DNA of 64,000 bases from Bacillus sp. REN16 (GCF_020731355.1 NZ_JAJFZK010000005.1:248001-312000), one strand, 5' to 3'; positions 8,156-18,019 are shown, counted from the first letter of the stretch. Notes: generated from the sequence alone by a model not told the origin. Translations and numbers: made by a program.

Positions 8156-10096
8156 TTGATTAAAATCGGAAGTTTTATAGATGATAGATACGAAGTATTG
8201 AAGGAAATTGGGCGCGGCGGGATGAGTATTGTCTATTTGGCGATGGACAACCGGCTCAACAAGTCCCTTGTCGTCAAGGATATCCGCAAACGTGACAACA
8301 GCAACAACGAGCTTCTTATCAACAGCTTAGTTGTCGAAGCGAATATGCTGAAAAAACTCGATCATGGCTCACTTCCGAAGATTTACGACATCATCGAATC
8401 GGAGGGCGACATTTACGTCGTGATGGATTACGTCGAGGGTGAATCGCTTAAGCAAAAGTTGAAACGGGAAAAGATCATTCCGGCAAAGCTTGTGATCAAT
8501 TGGGCGAAGCAGCTTGCAGAAGTACTCGGATATTTACATACTAGAAAGCCGCATCCGATTATTTACCGCGACATGAAGCCAGATAATATCATGCTCACGC
8601 CAGAAGGAAAAATCAAGCTGATTGACTTTGGGATTGCGCGCGAATTTAAGGATGAGAGCCTGACGGATACGACGAATCTTGGGACGAAAACCTATGCCGC
8701 ACCCGAGCAGCTCTCCGGAAAACGAACCGATGCCCGAACTGATATTTATAGCTTAGGTCTGACACTATACCAACTTATAACCGGTAAAAGCCTAGCTGAC
8801 CCACCGTATGAAGTACGACCAATTCGGCAGTGGGACCCGACCTTACCGGAAGGGCTCGAGCACATCATTTTAAAATGCACGCAGGCTGAACCGGAAAATC
8901 GTTATCAAACGTGTGCCGAGCTTTTATATGATCTTGAAAACATCAATAAGCTTACTGCCGGCTACCGGAAAAAAATGATGAAGCGGCTCTATCTCTTTTT
9001 AATACCAGCCGTCTTATGTCTAGGTTTTTCAACGACATCCGTGTTTGGCTATCAAGGCATGAAAAATGTGCAGTTCCAGGATTACATGGGGCTAGTCAAT
9101 GAATCTAGCATTGCATTGATTGAGGACGATGATACTGTGGCGATCAAGCTTCTGGAAAAAGCGATCAAGGTTGATAAGGGCCGCGCATCCGCCTATAACA
9201 ACCTGCTCGACGTGTATATCAATCGAAATGACGTGGACACAGGTATTTCAAAAATCGAGTCCTATATCAATGATGAATACGGGAATATCCATAAAAACAG
9301 TGAGGTTCTTTTTAAACTAGGAATGACGTATTTTGACCGAAAACGGGATTACCCTGTGGCATTGAAGTATTTTAAGCAGGTGAATGAAAAAGAGATTCCG
9401 GACGCGACCTACTATATCACGCTTGCAACAACATTGGGCGGCATGAATATCGATTACGATCAGTTCTCTACGAATCTCTTAGAGTTTGAGTCGTTTAATG
9501 ATAACCTCCCGAACAACGCGAAAAAGGTAGATAACTATAATTCACTAGCTAATATTTACATTTCATATAAGGGGCAAATCGCTGACGCCAATACAAAAGC
9601 GATCACGGTTGTTCAAAAGGCACAGAGGGTTCTCGAGTTAGCTCCGGATGAGCAGCTGCAGCTTAAATACGAGATTGAATTTGAGCAAAAGCTTGCTCAG
9701 GCTTTTTACAGTCGAGGTGTGAATTCAGAGGATCAAGTGGCCGCTCGCGATGATTTCGAGCAGGCGATCGAGCACTATAATAATCTTCTTGAACTGAATG
9801 TGCCGAACAAAGAAGAGGTTATGGTCAATATCGGCGTCATATATCAGGAGATGGGCGAGCATTCCCAAGCCGTCGAGCAATTTGAAGGAATCATAAAAGA
9901 ATATCCGAAAAGCCTGAATGCCTATGTAAAGCTTGGCAATCTGATGCTTGATATTGAGCAAGGCAAGCAGGAGGACCAGCGCAACTATGCGAAGGCGAAG
10001 GAAGTCTTTGATAAAGCAGGCGCGCTTGAGGGCGCGAAAGACAACGAAGCATATAAAAAACTGGCAAGGCGCATGGCGAATTTAAATATCAGCTAG
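8156..10096 (+). CDS. Membrane Ser/Thr protein kinase with extracytoplasmic TPR domain
   Basis: A 646-aa Hanks-type kinase. Start TTG 8156 is preferred (GGGGGAA about 7 bases upstream); the longer ATG 8081 start would translate a dispersed repeat. Kinase domain residues about 12-270: Gly loop GRGGMS, Lys41, catalytic loop YRDMKPDN (Asp139, with Tyr instead of the usual His), DFG at 157-159 and APEQ. One membrane segment follows at about 277-297, then about 340 residues of TPR-like helices that should lie outside the cell. PrkC kinases carry PASTA domains there; TPRs suggest a protein-protein sensor instead. Likely phosphorylates the Thr motifs in its FHA and membrane neighbours. Confidence 0.92.
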   Translation: MIKIGSFIDDRYEVLKEIGRGGMSIVYLAMDNRLNKSLVVKDIRKRDNSNNELLINSLVVEANMLKKLDHGSLPKIYDIIESEGDIYVVMDYVEGESLKQKLKREKIIPAKLVINWAKQLAEVLGYLHTRKPHPIIYRDMKPDNIMLTPEGKIKLIDFGIAREFKDESLTDTTNLGTKTYAAPEQLSGKRTDARTDIYSLGLTLYQLITGKSLADPPYEVRPIRQWDPTLPEGLEHIILKCTQAEPENRYQTCAELLYDLENINKLTAGYRKKMMKRLYLFLIPAVLCLGFSTTSVFGYQGMKNVQFQDYMGLVNESSIALIEDDDTVAIKLLEKAIKVDKGRASAYNNLLDVYINRNDVDTGISKIESYINDEYGNIHKNSEVLFKLGMTYFDRKRDYPVALKYFKQVNEKEIPDATYYITLATTLGGMNIDYDQFSTNLLEFESFNDNLPNNAKKVDNYNSLANIYISYKGQIADANTKAITVVQKAQRVLELAPDEQLQLKYEIEFEQKLAQAFYSRGVNSEDQVAARDDFEQAIEHYNNLLELNVPNKEEVMVNIGVIYQEMGEHSQAVEQFEGIIKEYPKSLNAYVKLGNLMLDIEQGKQEDQRNYAKAKEVFDKAGALEGAKDNEAYKKLARRMANLNIS

Positions 10097-10112
10097 AGAG
10101 GGGGGCTATCGT

Positions 10113-10682
10113 TTGGAATACCAAATCATGTTTTATGGGGGATTAGCGGGCGCGTTGGTCACGCTCATTATCTCAATCATCGTCTATATGAAGCTACAAA
10201 TCTCTCAAGTTTTTGCAGACCTTACGGGAAATCGATTTATGAAAAAGAAGAAAAACGGCCGCATTTCCCTTGAGGCTCAGGAAACGAAGCGGACAACGAG
10301 TGAAATCAAGCTTCGGAAGAAGGAAGTTCCAGTTGCGGCATCGGTTGAGGACACTTCCCTCATGAGCCAAGAGCTCGAGTCTACCTCCTTGCTTGAGGAA
10401 AACACAATAGCACCCACGGGTTTGCTGGCAGAAAGCAAATCAGCAGAGGAAACGTCACTATTGGAGGAAACCTCGCTTTTATCACAAGAAACAGCCCTTT
10501 TACAGGACGACGATGAAACGACCTTGCTAGTGGATGACGATGAAACATCGATTCTCCTTGAAGGCGATGGCGAAACAGCCATCCTCACTGTGCCTGAGGA
10601 AGAATCCGATTTTGAAATTGAAGTGGATGTAATGATTATTCATACAAATAAAGTAATCGAACAAAGGAGCGTCGTAAAGTGA
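10113..10682 (+). CDS. Membrane protein with nine repeated E-T-x-L-L motifs, likely kinase substrate
   Basis: A 189-aa protein from TTG 10113 (AGAGGGGGG upstream). One N-terminal membrane helix (residues about 7-27) is followed by a basic stretch and then an acidic tail. Residues 79-158 carry nine copies of a [ED]-T-[STAG]-[LI]-[LMI] motif, with Thr81, 91, 102, 114, 120, 127, 136, 145 and 155; the +3 residue is always aliphatic. FHA domains read phosphothreonine plus the +3 residue, so this looks like a multivalent docking tail for the FHA protein after kinase action. No family was recognised. It overlaps the next gene by 4 bases. Confidence 0.75.
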   Translation: MEYQIMFYGGLAGALVTLIISIIVYMKLQISQVFADLTGNRFMKKKKNGRISLEAQETKRTTSEIKLRKKEVPVAASVEDTSLMSQELESTSLLEENTIAPTGLLAESKSAEETSLLEETSLLSQETALLQDDDETTLLVDDDETSILLEGDGETAILTVPEEESDFEIEVDVMIIHTNKVIEQRSVVK

Positions 10683-13600
10683 TAGCAATGATCTCAAAAA
10701 GCTACCGAAAAAACAAATCGGTCTTCTGGATCCCGATCGCGTTTGTGTTAGTGCTGTCGGTGGTTTTGTTTAGCCTGAATGTATCATCACAGGTTGACAC
10801 AAAACAATTGATCCATTTTAAAAATGAACAACCTTGGGAAATTGGCCAGGAATTTTCAAATGAGTGGTATATAAATAGTAATACCCTTCAGTTCCAGGTC
10901 GATTTAAAAGAAGACTATGCGAATTATATGACGCCAAAAGAGGGTGGCGACCAAACAACTGAGGATTCAATTACACCCCCTGATCCGACCAAAATACCTT
11001 TTGACATCCAAATAAAAGGCTCAGGAAATGTGGCTAGTATAACGCCAGTCACGGAAGGCGGATTCACAGGTCTTTACAATGTATCCATTCCGGACATTAA
11101 CAAGGATGGTAAAGTACCGGTAACCATTAATTTTGATAAGGATACGTGGGTAATTGACCCGCCAAATGAATCAACCTTTAATGTAAACAAAGATTCTAAG
11201 GCACCCGTTGTTAAGTTATATGGTGTCGAAGAAGGCTGGTTTTTTGATAAAACAGTGAAACTATACATCGAAGTTGATGAAGAACACTTTACACAAGATG
11301 GAGTGAAGATGGCCATCATCAAGGATGAATCCGAATATGAATCAAAAGATCAGATTGAATGGAATGGAAATAAAGGTTCCATTACTTTTGATGAAACAGG
11401 ATATTATGAGATATCCGTGACAGCAATAGATAAAGCAGGAAACCCAAGCGAAGCAAAGTCCATTTCTTTTGGAAACCTTCATGGCGGGCAAACACTAAAT
11501 ATTGAAAATAAAACAGAAAATGATTTTTATAATAAAGATGTCAAATTTGTTTTACAAAATCCACTCAATATTTCTTCAGCATCTTTAACGTATAAGAAAG
11601 ATGGAGAAGAGCAAGAACAAGAGATCCCAATGGTAGTTGGAGGAATCTTTAATAAAAAATCAGCAACTGCCACGATCTCAGGAGAAGGAAAGTACGCAGT
11701 ATCTGCGAAGGTAACTGATCGTAAGGATACTGATAAGAAATTAGGAACCATCCTAAATGTCATCATTGATAAAACAGCACCTGAGCTTTCCGTTACTGGT
11801 GTTGAAAATGAAGAGAAGTATACACAATCCAAGGATTTAGTCGTTTCAGCAAGTGACCCAAATTTTGACGAAGATAAATCCATATTAAAGATAACGAAAA
11901 ATGGAACAACTGAAACCATTAAAGGTAAAGCAGCTATTGGGACACACAATTTAACAGATGGTGTTTACAGCGTCGAAGTAAGTGTGTTTGACAAAGCTGG
12001 AAATGAAACGAAATCCACTGCACTTACTTTTACAATCGATACTGAGAAACCAGTTGTTGAGATTTCTGGGATCGAAAACGGGAAGTTTTATTCAGAAGAT
12101 CCAACTGTCCATTTTTCAGTAGAAGACCTTACTCCTGATTTAGATAAAACAACTCTTGTTGTTAAACATAACGAAACAGACTTTACGGAAGAAATAAATT
12201 TCGTACAGGACGGTACAAAGGCTGAAGCAATTCATACATTTAAAACGGAAGGCAAATACACAATCGAGTTAAGCTCAACTGACCAGTTGGGGCATGTGGC
12301 GGATAAGGTCACAAAAACATTTACACTTGATAAAACAAAACCAACCGTTTCCCTTACTGGTATTGAAAATAACAAAAAATATAACAGTCAAGTGGACGTA
12401 GAAATTGTTGCTGAGGATACAAACAAAGCTGACGGAAGTACTGTTTTAACAGTAACAAAAGATGGTAAAACAGATGTATTTAAAGGCGACAAAGCTCATA
12501 AGACTCATAGTTTCAAACAAGAAGGTGTTTATGAAATTAACGTAGACTACTTCGACAAAGCAGGAAACAAGGCTGACTTTACTCAATTAACTTTTGTAAT
12601 TGATAAAACAGCTCCAGATCTTTACATCGAAGGCGTAAGTGAAGGCGAGTTTTACAATGATGAAACGCCAGTCGAGTTGAGGGTTGAGGATTGGAATATC
12701 GACTTAGACAAAATTGAACTAACGATTACAAAGGATGGAGAAACCTATCCAACTGATGGAATCGATTTTACGAAACAAAAGAACCGAATCGCTGAGGCGG
12801 AACATACCTTCACCGAGAATGGCAAATACGTTGTAAAACTAAAGTCAACTGACGAGGCAGGAAATACCGCTGCCGAAAAACAAGTCAGCTTTACAATCGA
12901 TAGAGTATCTCCAGAAATTACTGTATTAAATATTGGAGAAAAAGGAAGCTATGACACAGATCGTGATGTGAAAATTTCAGTCACTGACCTCCATATGGGC
13001 GAGTCAAGTGTAGTGGTTACACATAATGGTGAACCATATTCAATTGATCCACTAAAGCTGGAAGGACAAAAAGCAACGACAGGATATAACTTTACAGTTG
13101 ATGGCGTTTATGAGCTAAAAATTGTTTCAACTGATAAAGCTGAGAATGTTAGTAAAAAAACAGTAAAATTCACACTTGATAAAACTGGACCTGACATTAA
13201 GTATAATATTGAAAACGGCAAGTATTTTAAAGATGAGAAAGTGGATCTAACTGTAACTGTTGATGATTACACACCGTTTGTTCCTGAAATCACAGTGAAT
13301 AACGAGGATATAAAAGAAAGTTGGATTCAGAAGGTGAAATGGTTTATTACACAAGAATTAACCATTTCATTTGAAGAAGAGGGCGTTTATTCAGTTAATG
13401 TAAAAGCAAAGGATGCTTTTGAAAAGGAAAGCAGCAAGGATTTAGGCTTCACAATCGACCACACACCACCAGCTATTCAAATCGGTGGTAACATCCCGAA
13501 CGAAGGCTTTGTCCAAGGCAACAACGAGTTAATCGTTGATATCAACGACCTTCATTTTGATGCAACTAAAAATGAAGTGTTTGTTAATGGCAAACCGGTT

Positions 13601-16015
13601 CAGGATGCAAAATGGACTGAAACTGAAACAGGTTATCAGTTCAAGCAAAGCTTCCCAGAAGATGGTGACTATGAAGTCATTGTTCGCTCTGAAGACTTTG
13701 CGGGTAATAAAGCAGTAGAGCAAAAACACAAATTCACAGTGGATAACGTAAAACCTGTGATCACAATCGAAAACGTTAAAGACCAAACATTTTACGCTAA
13801 AAAACAAACAGCTACCGTTAAGGTTAACGAGCTGAATTTTAAAAACAATCAGGTTGAAGTTAAAGTAAACAATCAGCCTGTTGAGTGGAAAAACCAAGGT
13901 GTAGAATCAAGTCTTGCGATTCCGTTCAACGAAGATGGCGACTATGTGATTAAGGTAACGTCAACGGATGCTGCCGGTAACATTGCGGACGCACAAGAAG
14001 TTACGTTCACAGTTGACGAAAGCTTCCCGGCTCTAAAAATCACTGGCGTTGACCACATGACAAACTACAATGTAAGTAAGCAAGTTTCTTTCGAAGTTAA
14101 TGATGCGAACATCGGCCAGACGTCATTACGTGTGACAAAGGACGGCAAGGCTTACGAGGTTGGAGCTCTAAACCAATCTAGAACAAACGCAAGCCTGACT
14201 CATAATTTCACAGAAGAAGGCAGCTATGTCCTATACTTCAATGCAACTGACAGATCAGGCAATAAAACAACCTATGATGAAATTGCGTTCATCATCGACA
14301 AAACGTATCCAGTTGTAAAAATTGACGGTGTGGATCACCAGTCCTTTAATCCAACTGGCAAACGTGTTACCGTTTCTGTTGATGAATTGAATTTCGGTAC
14401 GAATTATGTTGTGCTTTCCGTAACGAAGGATGGCAAGGTATTTAACATCGGAACATGGGAAAACAACAACAAGCTTTCAAGTTTAGGCTACAATTTTAAT
14501 GATGATGGCTTGTACACGATTGCGATTAGCGCGAAGGATAAGGCTGGCAACGGTCCAATTGCCGCAAATAAAACATTTACAATTGATACAACAAAACCGG
14601 CAATTGAAATTACAGGTGTTGAAAATGCAGCCCATTACAATGTCGATAAGCCTGTTAGTGTAGCGATCCGTGATGTGAACCTTGATGTGAATCGCATTAC
14701 CGTGACACGTAACGGCAGAGGATACAATGCTGGTGGATTTGCGGTAGCAAATCAGACTGCACGACTCAGCCATAATTTTAGCCAGGAAGGTGACTATGTT
14801 GTAAGTGTCGAAGCGATTGACAAAGCGGGTAACCAATTCAGCGACCAGATTGCTTTTACAATCGATAAAACAGCTCCAGTCATCACTCCGAAATTTAAAG
14901 GTCAAAGCCGTGTGATTAAGGATGGCGAATATATTAATGAAGTATTCACACCTGAATTTGCACTTGACCAAAGTGAAGATACAATTGTTTCGGTAACGAT
15001 GAATGGTTCAAATGTGACCGGCCGAATTCCAACGGCATCACTTGAAATGTCGTATAAATACAGTGTTCTTGCGCGAGATAAAGCAGGAAACGAATCAACA
15101 ATTGATATTAGTTTTATTCTGGATACGACAAAGCCGGTATTGAATATTACAGGGGTTATCGATGGATTCTTCAACAAGAACCAAATGCCAAATGTAACGT
15201 ATTCCGACCGATATCTTGATTCAAGTCGTACAAAAGTAACCTTAAACGGCCGTCCATATGTGAATGGCTTACAGCTAAGTGACGAGGGAGATTACATTTT
15301 AAAAGCGGAGATTTATGACTTAGCAAACAATGTGTCATCCCGAACAATTGTATTTACGATTGATAAAACATCACCAGTTATTAAGTTTAAGGAAGCTATT
15401 TCAGATAAGTATTTCAAGGAAAGCTTGCTTCCAGAGCTGTTGATTGAGGATCTAAATGCATATGATATCATTTCACAAACCTTGAATGGTCAGCCTTACA
15501 ATCTTGGTGACCCAATCGAGGAAGAAGGAAAGCACGTTCTCTTCTTCGAGGTGAAGGATAAAGCAGGAAATATCCAGCAGCTTAGCGTTGAGTTTATTAT
15601 TGATAAAACTCCTCCAAAAGTGAATTTCGATGGCGTAAAGAAAAACGAGACCTATCGTGACCCAGTGACGATCAACATCAGCCTTGATAATCCGAGTGAT
15701 TACCTCAAATCTGTCATGATCAATGGAGAGCTTTTCGATGGGGATGTAAAAGAAGTGAACGGTACAAAAGTGATAACTGTTACACTTTCTGATATCAACC
15801 AATACAAGGTTGAAGTGTTAGCTTTCGATGAAGCGGGGAACGAGAATAACGAAGTCATGGAATTCGAAATCGTAGAAAAAAGTGTACTCGTCAAGTTTTA
15901 CGAAAATAAAACGTTATTTGCGGGCACAATGGTCGGGCTTGTCGGGGCCGCAGCAGCAGGTGCTGTAGCAATCCGAAAAGTGATCATCCGCAGACGAGAC
16001 GAAAAGGATATGTAA
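10679..16015 (+). CDS. Giant cell-surface protein with about 17 Ig-like repeats
   Basis: A 1778-aa protein starting at GTG 10679 (AAGGAG about 10 bases upstream), overlapping the previous stop (GTGA). N-terminal membrane segment at residues about 15-37, then about 17 repeats of roughly 85-90 residues. Each ends FTIDKTxP and restarts with a strand such as VVEISGIENGKFY; DKAGN is a second recurrent signature. These are bacterial Ig-like folds. A C-terminal membrane helix (about 1748-1765) with a short RRRDEKDM tail anchors it, with no LPXTG. It is the largest product in the operon. A stalk or envelope-spanning partner of the secretion machine is inferred. Confidence 0.85.
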   Translation: MIAMISKSYRKNKSVFWIPIAFVLVLSVVLFSLNVSSQVDTKQLIHFKNEQPWEIGQEFSNEWYINSNTLQFQVDLKEDYANYMTPKEGGDQTTEDSITPPDPTKIPFDIQIKGSGNVASITPVTEGGFTGLYNVSIPDINKDGKVPVTINFDKDTWVIDPPNESTFNVNKDSKAPVVKLYGVEEGWFFDKTVKLYIEVDEEHFTQDGVKMAIIKDESEYESKDQIEWNGNKGSITFDETGYYEISVTAIDKAGNPSEAKSISFGNLHGGQTLNIENKTENDFYNKDVKFVLQNPLNISSASLTYKKDGEEQEQEIPMVVGGIFNKKSATATISGEGKYAVSAKVTDRKDTDKKLGTILNVIIDKTAPELSVTGVENEEKYTQSKDLVVSASDPNFDEDKSILKITKNGTTETIKGKAAIGTHNLTDGVYSVEVSVFDKAGNETKSTALTFTIDTEKPVVEISGIENGKFYSEDPTVHFSVEDLTPDLDKTTLVVKHNETDFTEEINFVQDGTKAEAIHTFKTEGKYTIELSSTDQLGHVADKVTKTFTLDKTKPTVSLTGIENNKKYNSQVDVEIVAEDTNKADGSTVLTVTKDGKTDVFKGDKAHKTHSFKQEGVYEINVDYFDKAGNKADFTQLTFVIDKTAPDLYIEGVSEGEFYNDETPVELRVEDWNIDLDKIELTITKDGETYPTDGIDFTKQKNRIAEAEHTFTENGKYVVKLKSTDEAGNTAAEKQVSFTIDRVSPEITVLNIGEKGSYDTDRDVKISVTDLHMGESSVVVTHNGEPYSIDPLKLEGQKATTGYNFTVDGVYELKIVSTDKAENVSKKTVKFTLDKTGPDIKYNIENGKYFKDEKVDLTVTVDDYTPFVPEITVNNEDIKESWIQKVKWFITQELTISFEEEGVYSVNVKAKDAFEKESSKDLGFTIDHTPPAIQIGGNIPNEGFVQGNNELIVDINDLHFDATKNEVFVNGKPVQDAKWTETETGYQFKQSFPEDGDYEVIVRSEDFAGNKAVEQKHKFTVDNVKPVITIENVKDQTFYAKKQTATVKVNELNFKNNQVEVKVNNQPVEWKNQGVESSLAIPFNEDGDYVIKVTSTDAAGNIADAQEVTFTVDESFPALKITGVDHMTNYNVSKQVSFEVNDANIGQTSLRVTKDGKAYEVGALNQSRTNASLTHNFTEEGSYVLYFNATDRSGNKTTYDEIAFIIDKTYPVVKIDGVDHQSFNPTGKRVTVSVDELNFGTNYVVLSVTKDGKVFNIGTWENNNKLSSLGYNFNDDGLYTIAISAKDKAGNGPIAANKTFTIDTTKPAIEITGVENAAHYNVDKPVSVAIRDVNLDVNRITVTRNGRGYNAGGFAVANQTARLSHNFSQEGDYVVSVEAIDKAGNQFSDQIAFTIDKTAPVITPKFKGQSRVIKDGEYINEVFTPEFALDQSEDTIVSVTMNGSNVTGRIPTASLEMSYKYSVLARDKAGNESTIDISFILDTTKPVLNITGVIDGFFNKNQMPNVTYSDRYLDSSRTKVTLNGRPYVNGLQLSDEGDYILKAEIYDLANNVSSRTIVFTIDKTSPVIKFKEAISDKYFKESLLPELLIEDLNAYDIISQTLNGQPYNLGDPIEEEGKHVLFFEVKDKAGNIQQLSVEFIIDKTPPKVNFDGVKKNETYRDPVTINISLDNPSDYLKSVMINGELFDGDVKEVNGTKVITVTLSDINQYKVEVLAFDEAGNENNEVMEFEIVEKSVLVKFYENKTLFAGTMVGLVGAAAAGAVAIRKVIIRRRDEKDM

Positions 16016-16028
16016 TTTTAAAACAAGG

Positions 16029-16084
16029 CATAAGAACGCCACGTCTTGTGGCAACGTTCTTGTAACCCACATCGTGTGGGCCTC
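16029..16084. repeat. Dispersed double-hairpin repeat, family B, copy 1
   Basis: Two adjacent hairpins, AGAACGCCAC/GTGGCAACGTTCT and CCCAC/GTGGG. Further copies at 22014-22072 and 28470-28528 keep the structure while the outer stem changes (AAGAC/GTCTT). Confidence 0.8.
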
Positions 16085-16085
16085 G

Positions 16086-16120
16086 GGCATTCGCTATTTT
16101 GGCGGATGCCTGTTTTTTTG
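16086..16120 (+). terminator. Rho-independent terminator of the T7SS operon
   Basis: Stem GGCATTCGC / GCGGATGCC followed by seven T residues, just after the family B repeat and 70 bases beyond the Ig-repeat gene. Confidence 0.85.
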
Positions 16121-16301
16121 ATGTTGCATGGTTAGGATTCATTTTTTTGTAATAATTATTCATTAATCGTTACAAACTAAGGCTGTGGTTGTATATTTTG
16201 TTGCTTTACCACGTTATTTGACTGGCGTTTACTTGCTTTTGAAGCCATGGTATACTTCCTTAGGCTTAAAACGTGCCATGATTGGATACGGAGGTATTTT
16301 C

Positions 16302-17168
16302 ATGAATAGAAGAAAACGTCAGCACGAAGTACATCCAACACTTCAAACGGTAAAGGAATACATATACATACTACTTGGTTCAGCCACGGTGGCTCTTTCA
16401 TTTAATCTGTTTTTGTTGCCGAATAGGGTTGCATCTGGTGGTGTAAGCGGGATTAGTACAATCCTGAACTCCCTTTTTGGATGGGAAGCAGCCTATGTTC
16501 AATGGGCTTTTAATATCCCTTTGTTTATTGCAGGAGTCATTTTTCTTGGAAAGGTATATGGTGCCCGGACGCTTATCGGCACTATTTTTCTACCATTTGT
16601 TGTTTATCTTTCAAGAAATCTGGAGCCAGCAACGCTTGACCCATTGCTCGGAGCTTTATTCGGAGGAATCGGAATAGGTCTGGGACTTGGCATCACATTC
16701 CGAGGCAATGCATCAACAGGTGGAACAGACCTTGCCGCCCAAATTGTTCATAAGTATACAGGAATCTCGCTTGGAAAATGTGTCGCTTTCATCGATGGCC
16801 TGATCGTGTTAACAGCTGCAATCGTGTTCGATATTGAGAGTGGGCTTTATGCACTGATTGGACTTTTTGTCACAAGTAAAACGATTGATTTGGTACAGGT
16901 TGGTCTTGGCAATTCGAAAATGGCTCTCATTATTACGAATAACCAGGATGAAGTGAGACAAGAGATTTTTGACAAATTGGATCGAGGGGTAACAAAGCTC
17001 TCTGGATATGGGGGCTACACTGACGATGAACGCCCAATGCTGATGTGTGTGGTTGATCAGAAAGAGTTCACAAAATTGAAACAAGTGGTTCGAAGCATTG
17101 ATACATCTGCATTTGTGGTCGTTATGGACGCTGCAGAGGTATTAGGAGAGGGTTTTAAAAGGGCGTAA
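16302..17168 (+). CDS. yvjA: YitT/YvjA family membrane protein
   Basis: A 288-aa protein with five or six membrane segments followed by a cytosolic C-terminal DUF2179 domain (from about residue 205). ATG 16302 chosen: GGAGGT lies 6 bases upstream, while a longer frame to 16185 has no ribosome site. Conserved family features: LLPNRVASGGVSG, ITFRGNASTGGTDL, and KLSGYGGYTDDERPMLM in the soluble domain. Function of the YitT family is not established. It lies immediately before cccB, as yvjA does near cccB-ftsEX in B. subtilis; the symbol rests partly on that order. Confidence 0.82.
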   Translation: MNRRKRQHEVHPTLQTVKEYIYILLGSATVALSFNLFLLPNRVASGGVSGISTILNSLFGWEAAYVQWAFNIPLFIAGVIFLGKVYGARTLIGTIFLPFVVYLSRNLEPATLDPLLGALFGGIGIGLGLGITFRGNASTGGTDLAAQIVHKYTGISLGKCVAFIDGLIVLTAAIVFDIESGLYALIGLFVTSKTIDLVQVGLGNSKMALIITNNQDEVRQEIFDKLDRGVTKLSGYGGYTDDERPMLMCVVDQKEFTKLKQVVRSIDTSAFVVVMDAAEVLGEGFKRA

Positions 17169-17223
17169 AAGGGGTATAATAAACATTGTATAATGGAAAA
17201 ATTTATTACAGGGGGTAAAATTT

Positions 17224-17565
17224 GTGAAACGTAAGCTATTTGGATTTCTATTAGGTACAACGCTTGTATTCGCTCTAGCAGCATGTGGTGGTGGGGACGA
17301 CGACAATGCAGCAAATGAGCCAGCAGGCGATAACGGCGGGGCTACTACCGTTAATGCTGAAGAAGTCGCACAACAAAACTGTGCATCTTGTCATGGTAAA
17401 GATTTAGCTGGAGGTGCAGGTCCTGACCTTACAAAAGTAGGATCTAAGTACAGCCAAGACGAAATTGCAGGAATCATCGAAAATGGTCAAGGCGCTATGC
17501 CAGGTGGACTCATCAAAGGTGAAGAAAAAGACGCAGTTGCTGCATGGCTAGCTGAGAAAAAATAA
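17224..17565 (+). CDS. cccB: Cytochrome c-551 lipoprotein
   Basis: A 113-aa membrane-anchored c-type cytochrome of the respiratory chain, on the outer face of the membrane. GTG 17224 follows AGGGGGT. Lipobox LAAC (Cys about 21), then a Gly/Asp/Asn-rich spacer, haem site CASCH, and axial Met in GAMPGG. Gene order with ftsEX downstream supports cccB. In this genome a NERD gene and repeat arrays separate it from ftsE. Confidence 0.93.
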   Translation: MKRKLFGFLLGTTLVFALAACGGGDDDNAANEPAGDNGGATTVNAEEVAQQNCASCHGKDLAGGAGPDLTKVGSKYSQDEIAGIIENGQGAMPGGLIKGEEKDAVAAWLAEKK

Positions 17566-17579
17566 TAATTAGTATGTCG

Positions 17580-17607
17580 GCCTTCCGGGTTAACCGGAAG
17601 GCTTTTT
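17580..17607 (+). terminator. Terminator after cccB, first of three related hairpins
   Basis: GCCTTCCGG / CCGGAAGGC stem followed by five T residues, 15 bases after the cccB stop. Near-copies are at 17748 and 17916. Confidence 0.88.
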
Positions 17608-17942
17608 ATATGGGCTGGATTATGCGGTATGTCCGATAAATTAAGATAAATGTCCGATAAAACCTCGGCATTGTCCGATAACTGGTCTCCATTGTCCGAT
17701 AACCCCAATTTATTGTCCGATACCTCTCAACCCGCTTTAGATACTCTGCCTTCCGGGTGAACCGGAAGGCTTTTAATATGGCCTGGATTATACGGTATGT
17801 CCGATAAATTAAGATGATTGTCCGATAAAACCTCGGCAATGTCCGATATCTGTCCCCCATTGTCCGATAAACCCAAATTTTTGTCCGATACCTCCCAACC
17901 CGCATTAGATACTCGGCCTTCCAGAAGATCCGGAAGGCTTTT
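17580..17942. repeat. Duplicated composite: terminator hairpin plus 21-nt TGTCCGATA array
   Basis: A block of about 168 bp occurs twice in tandem and ends with a third hairpin. Each block is a GCCTTCCGG hairpin, a TGGATTATRCGGTA linker, five TGTCCGATA cores exactly 21 nt apart, and an AGATACTC link to the next hairpin (17748-17774, then 17916-17942). The minus strand reads as YRTxxxx heptads, an artefact of the 21-nt period. It fills the gap between cccB and the NERD gene. Confidence 0.9.
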
Positions 17943-18019
17943 AGAAAACCAAAATTTTAAAAGAATGCAGGAATAACCAAAATAATGTCGAAATCTTGTT
18001 TATAACCAAAAAGGAGTAG

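Noticed and set aside
17606-17905. Minus-strand open frame reading as YRTxxxx heptads
   Set aside because: It is produced by the in-frame 21-nt array. It has no ribosome site, and the same pattern appears in every such array.
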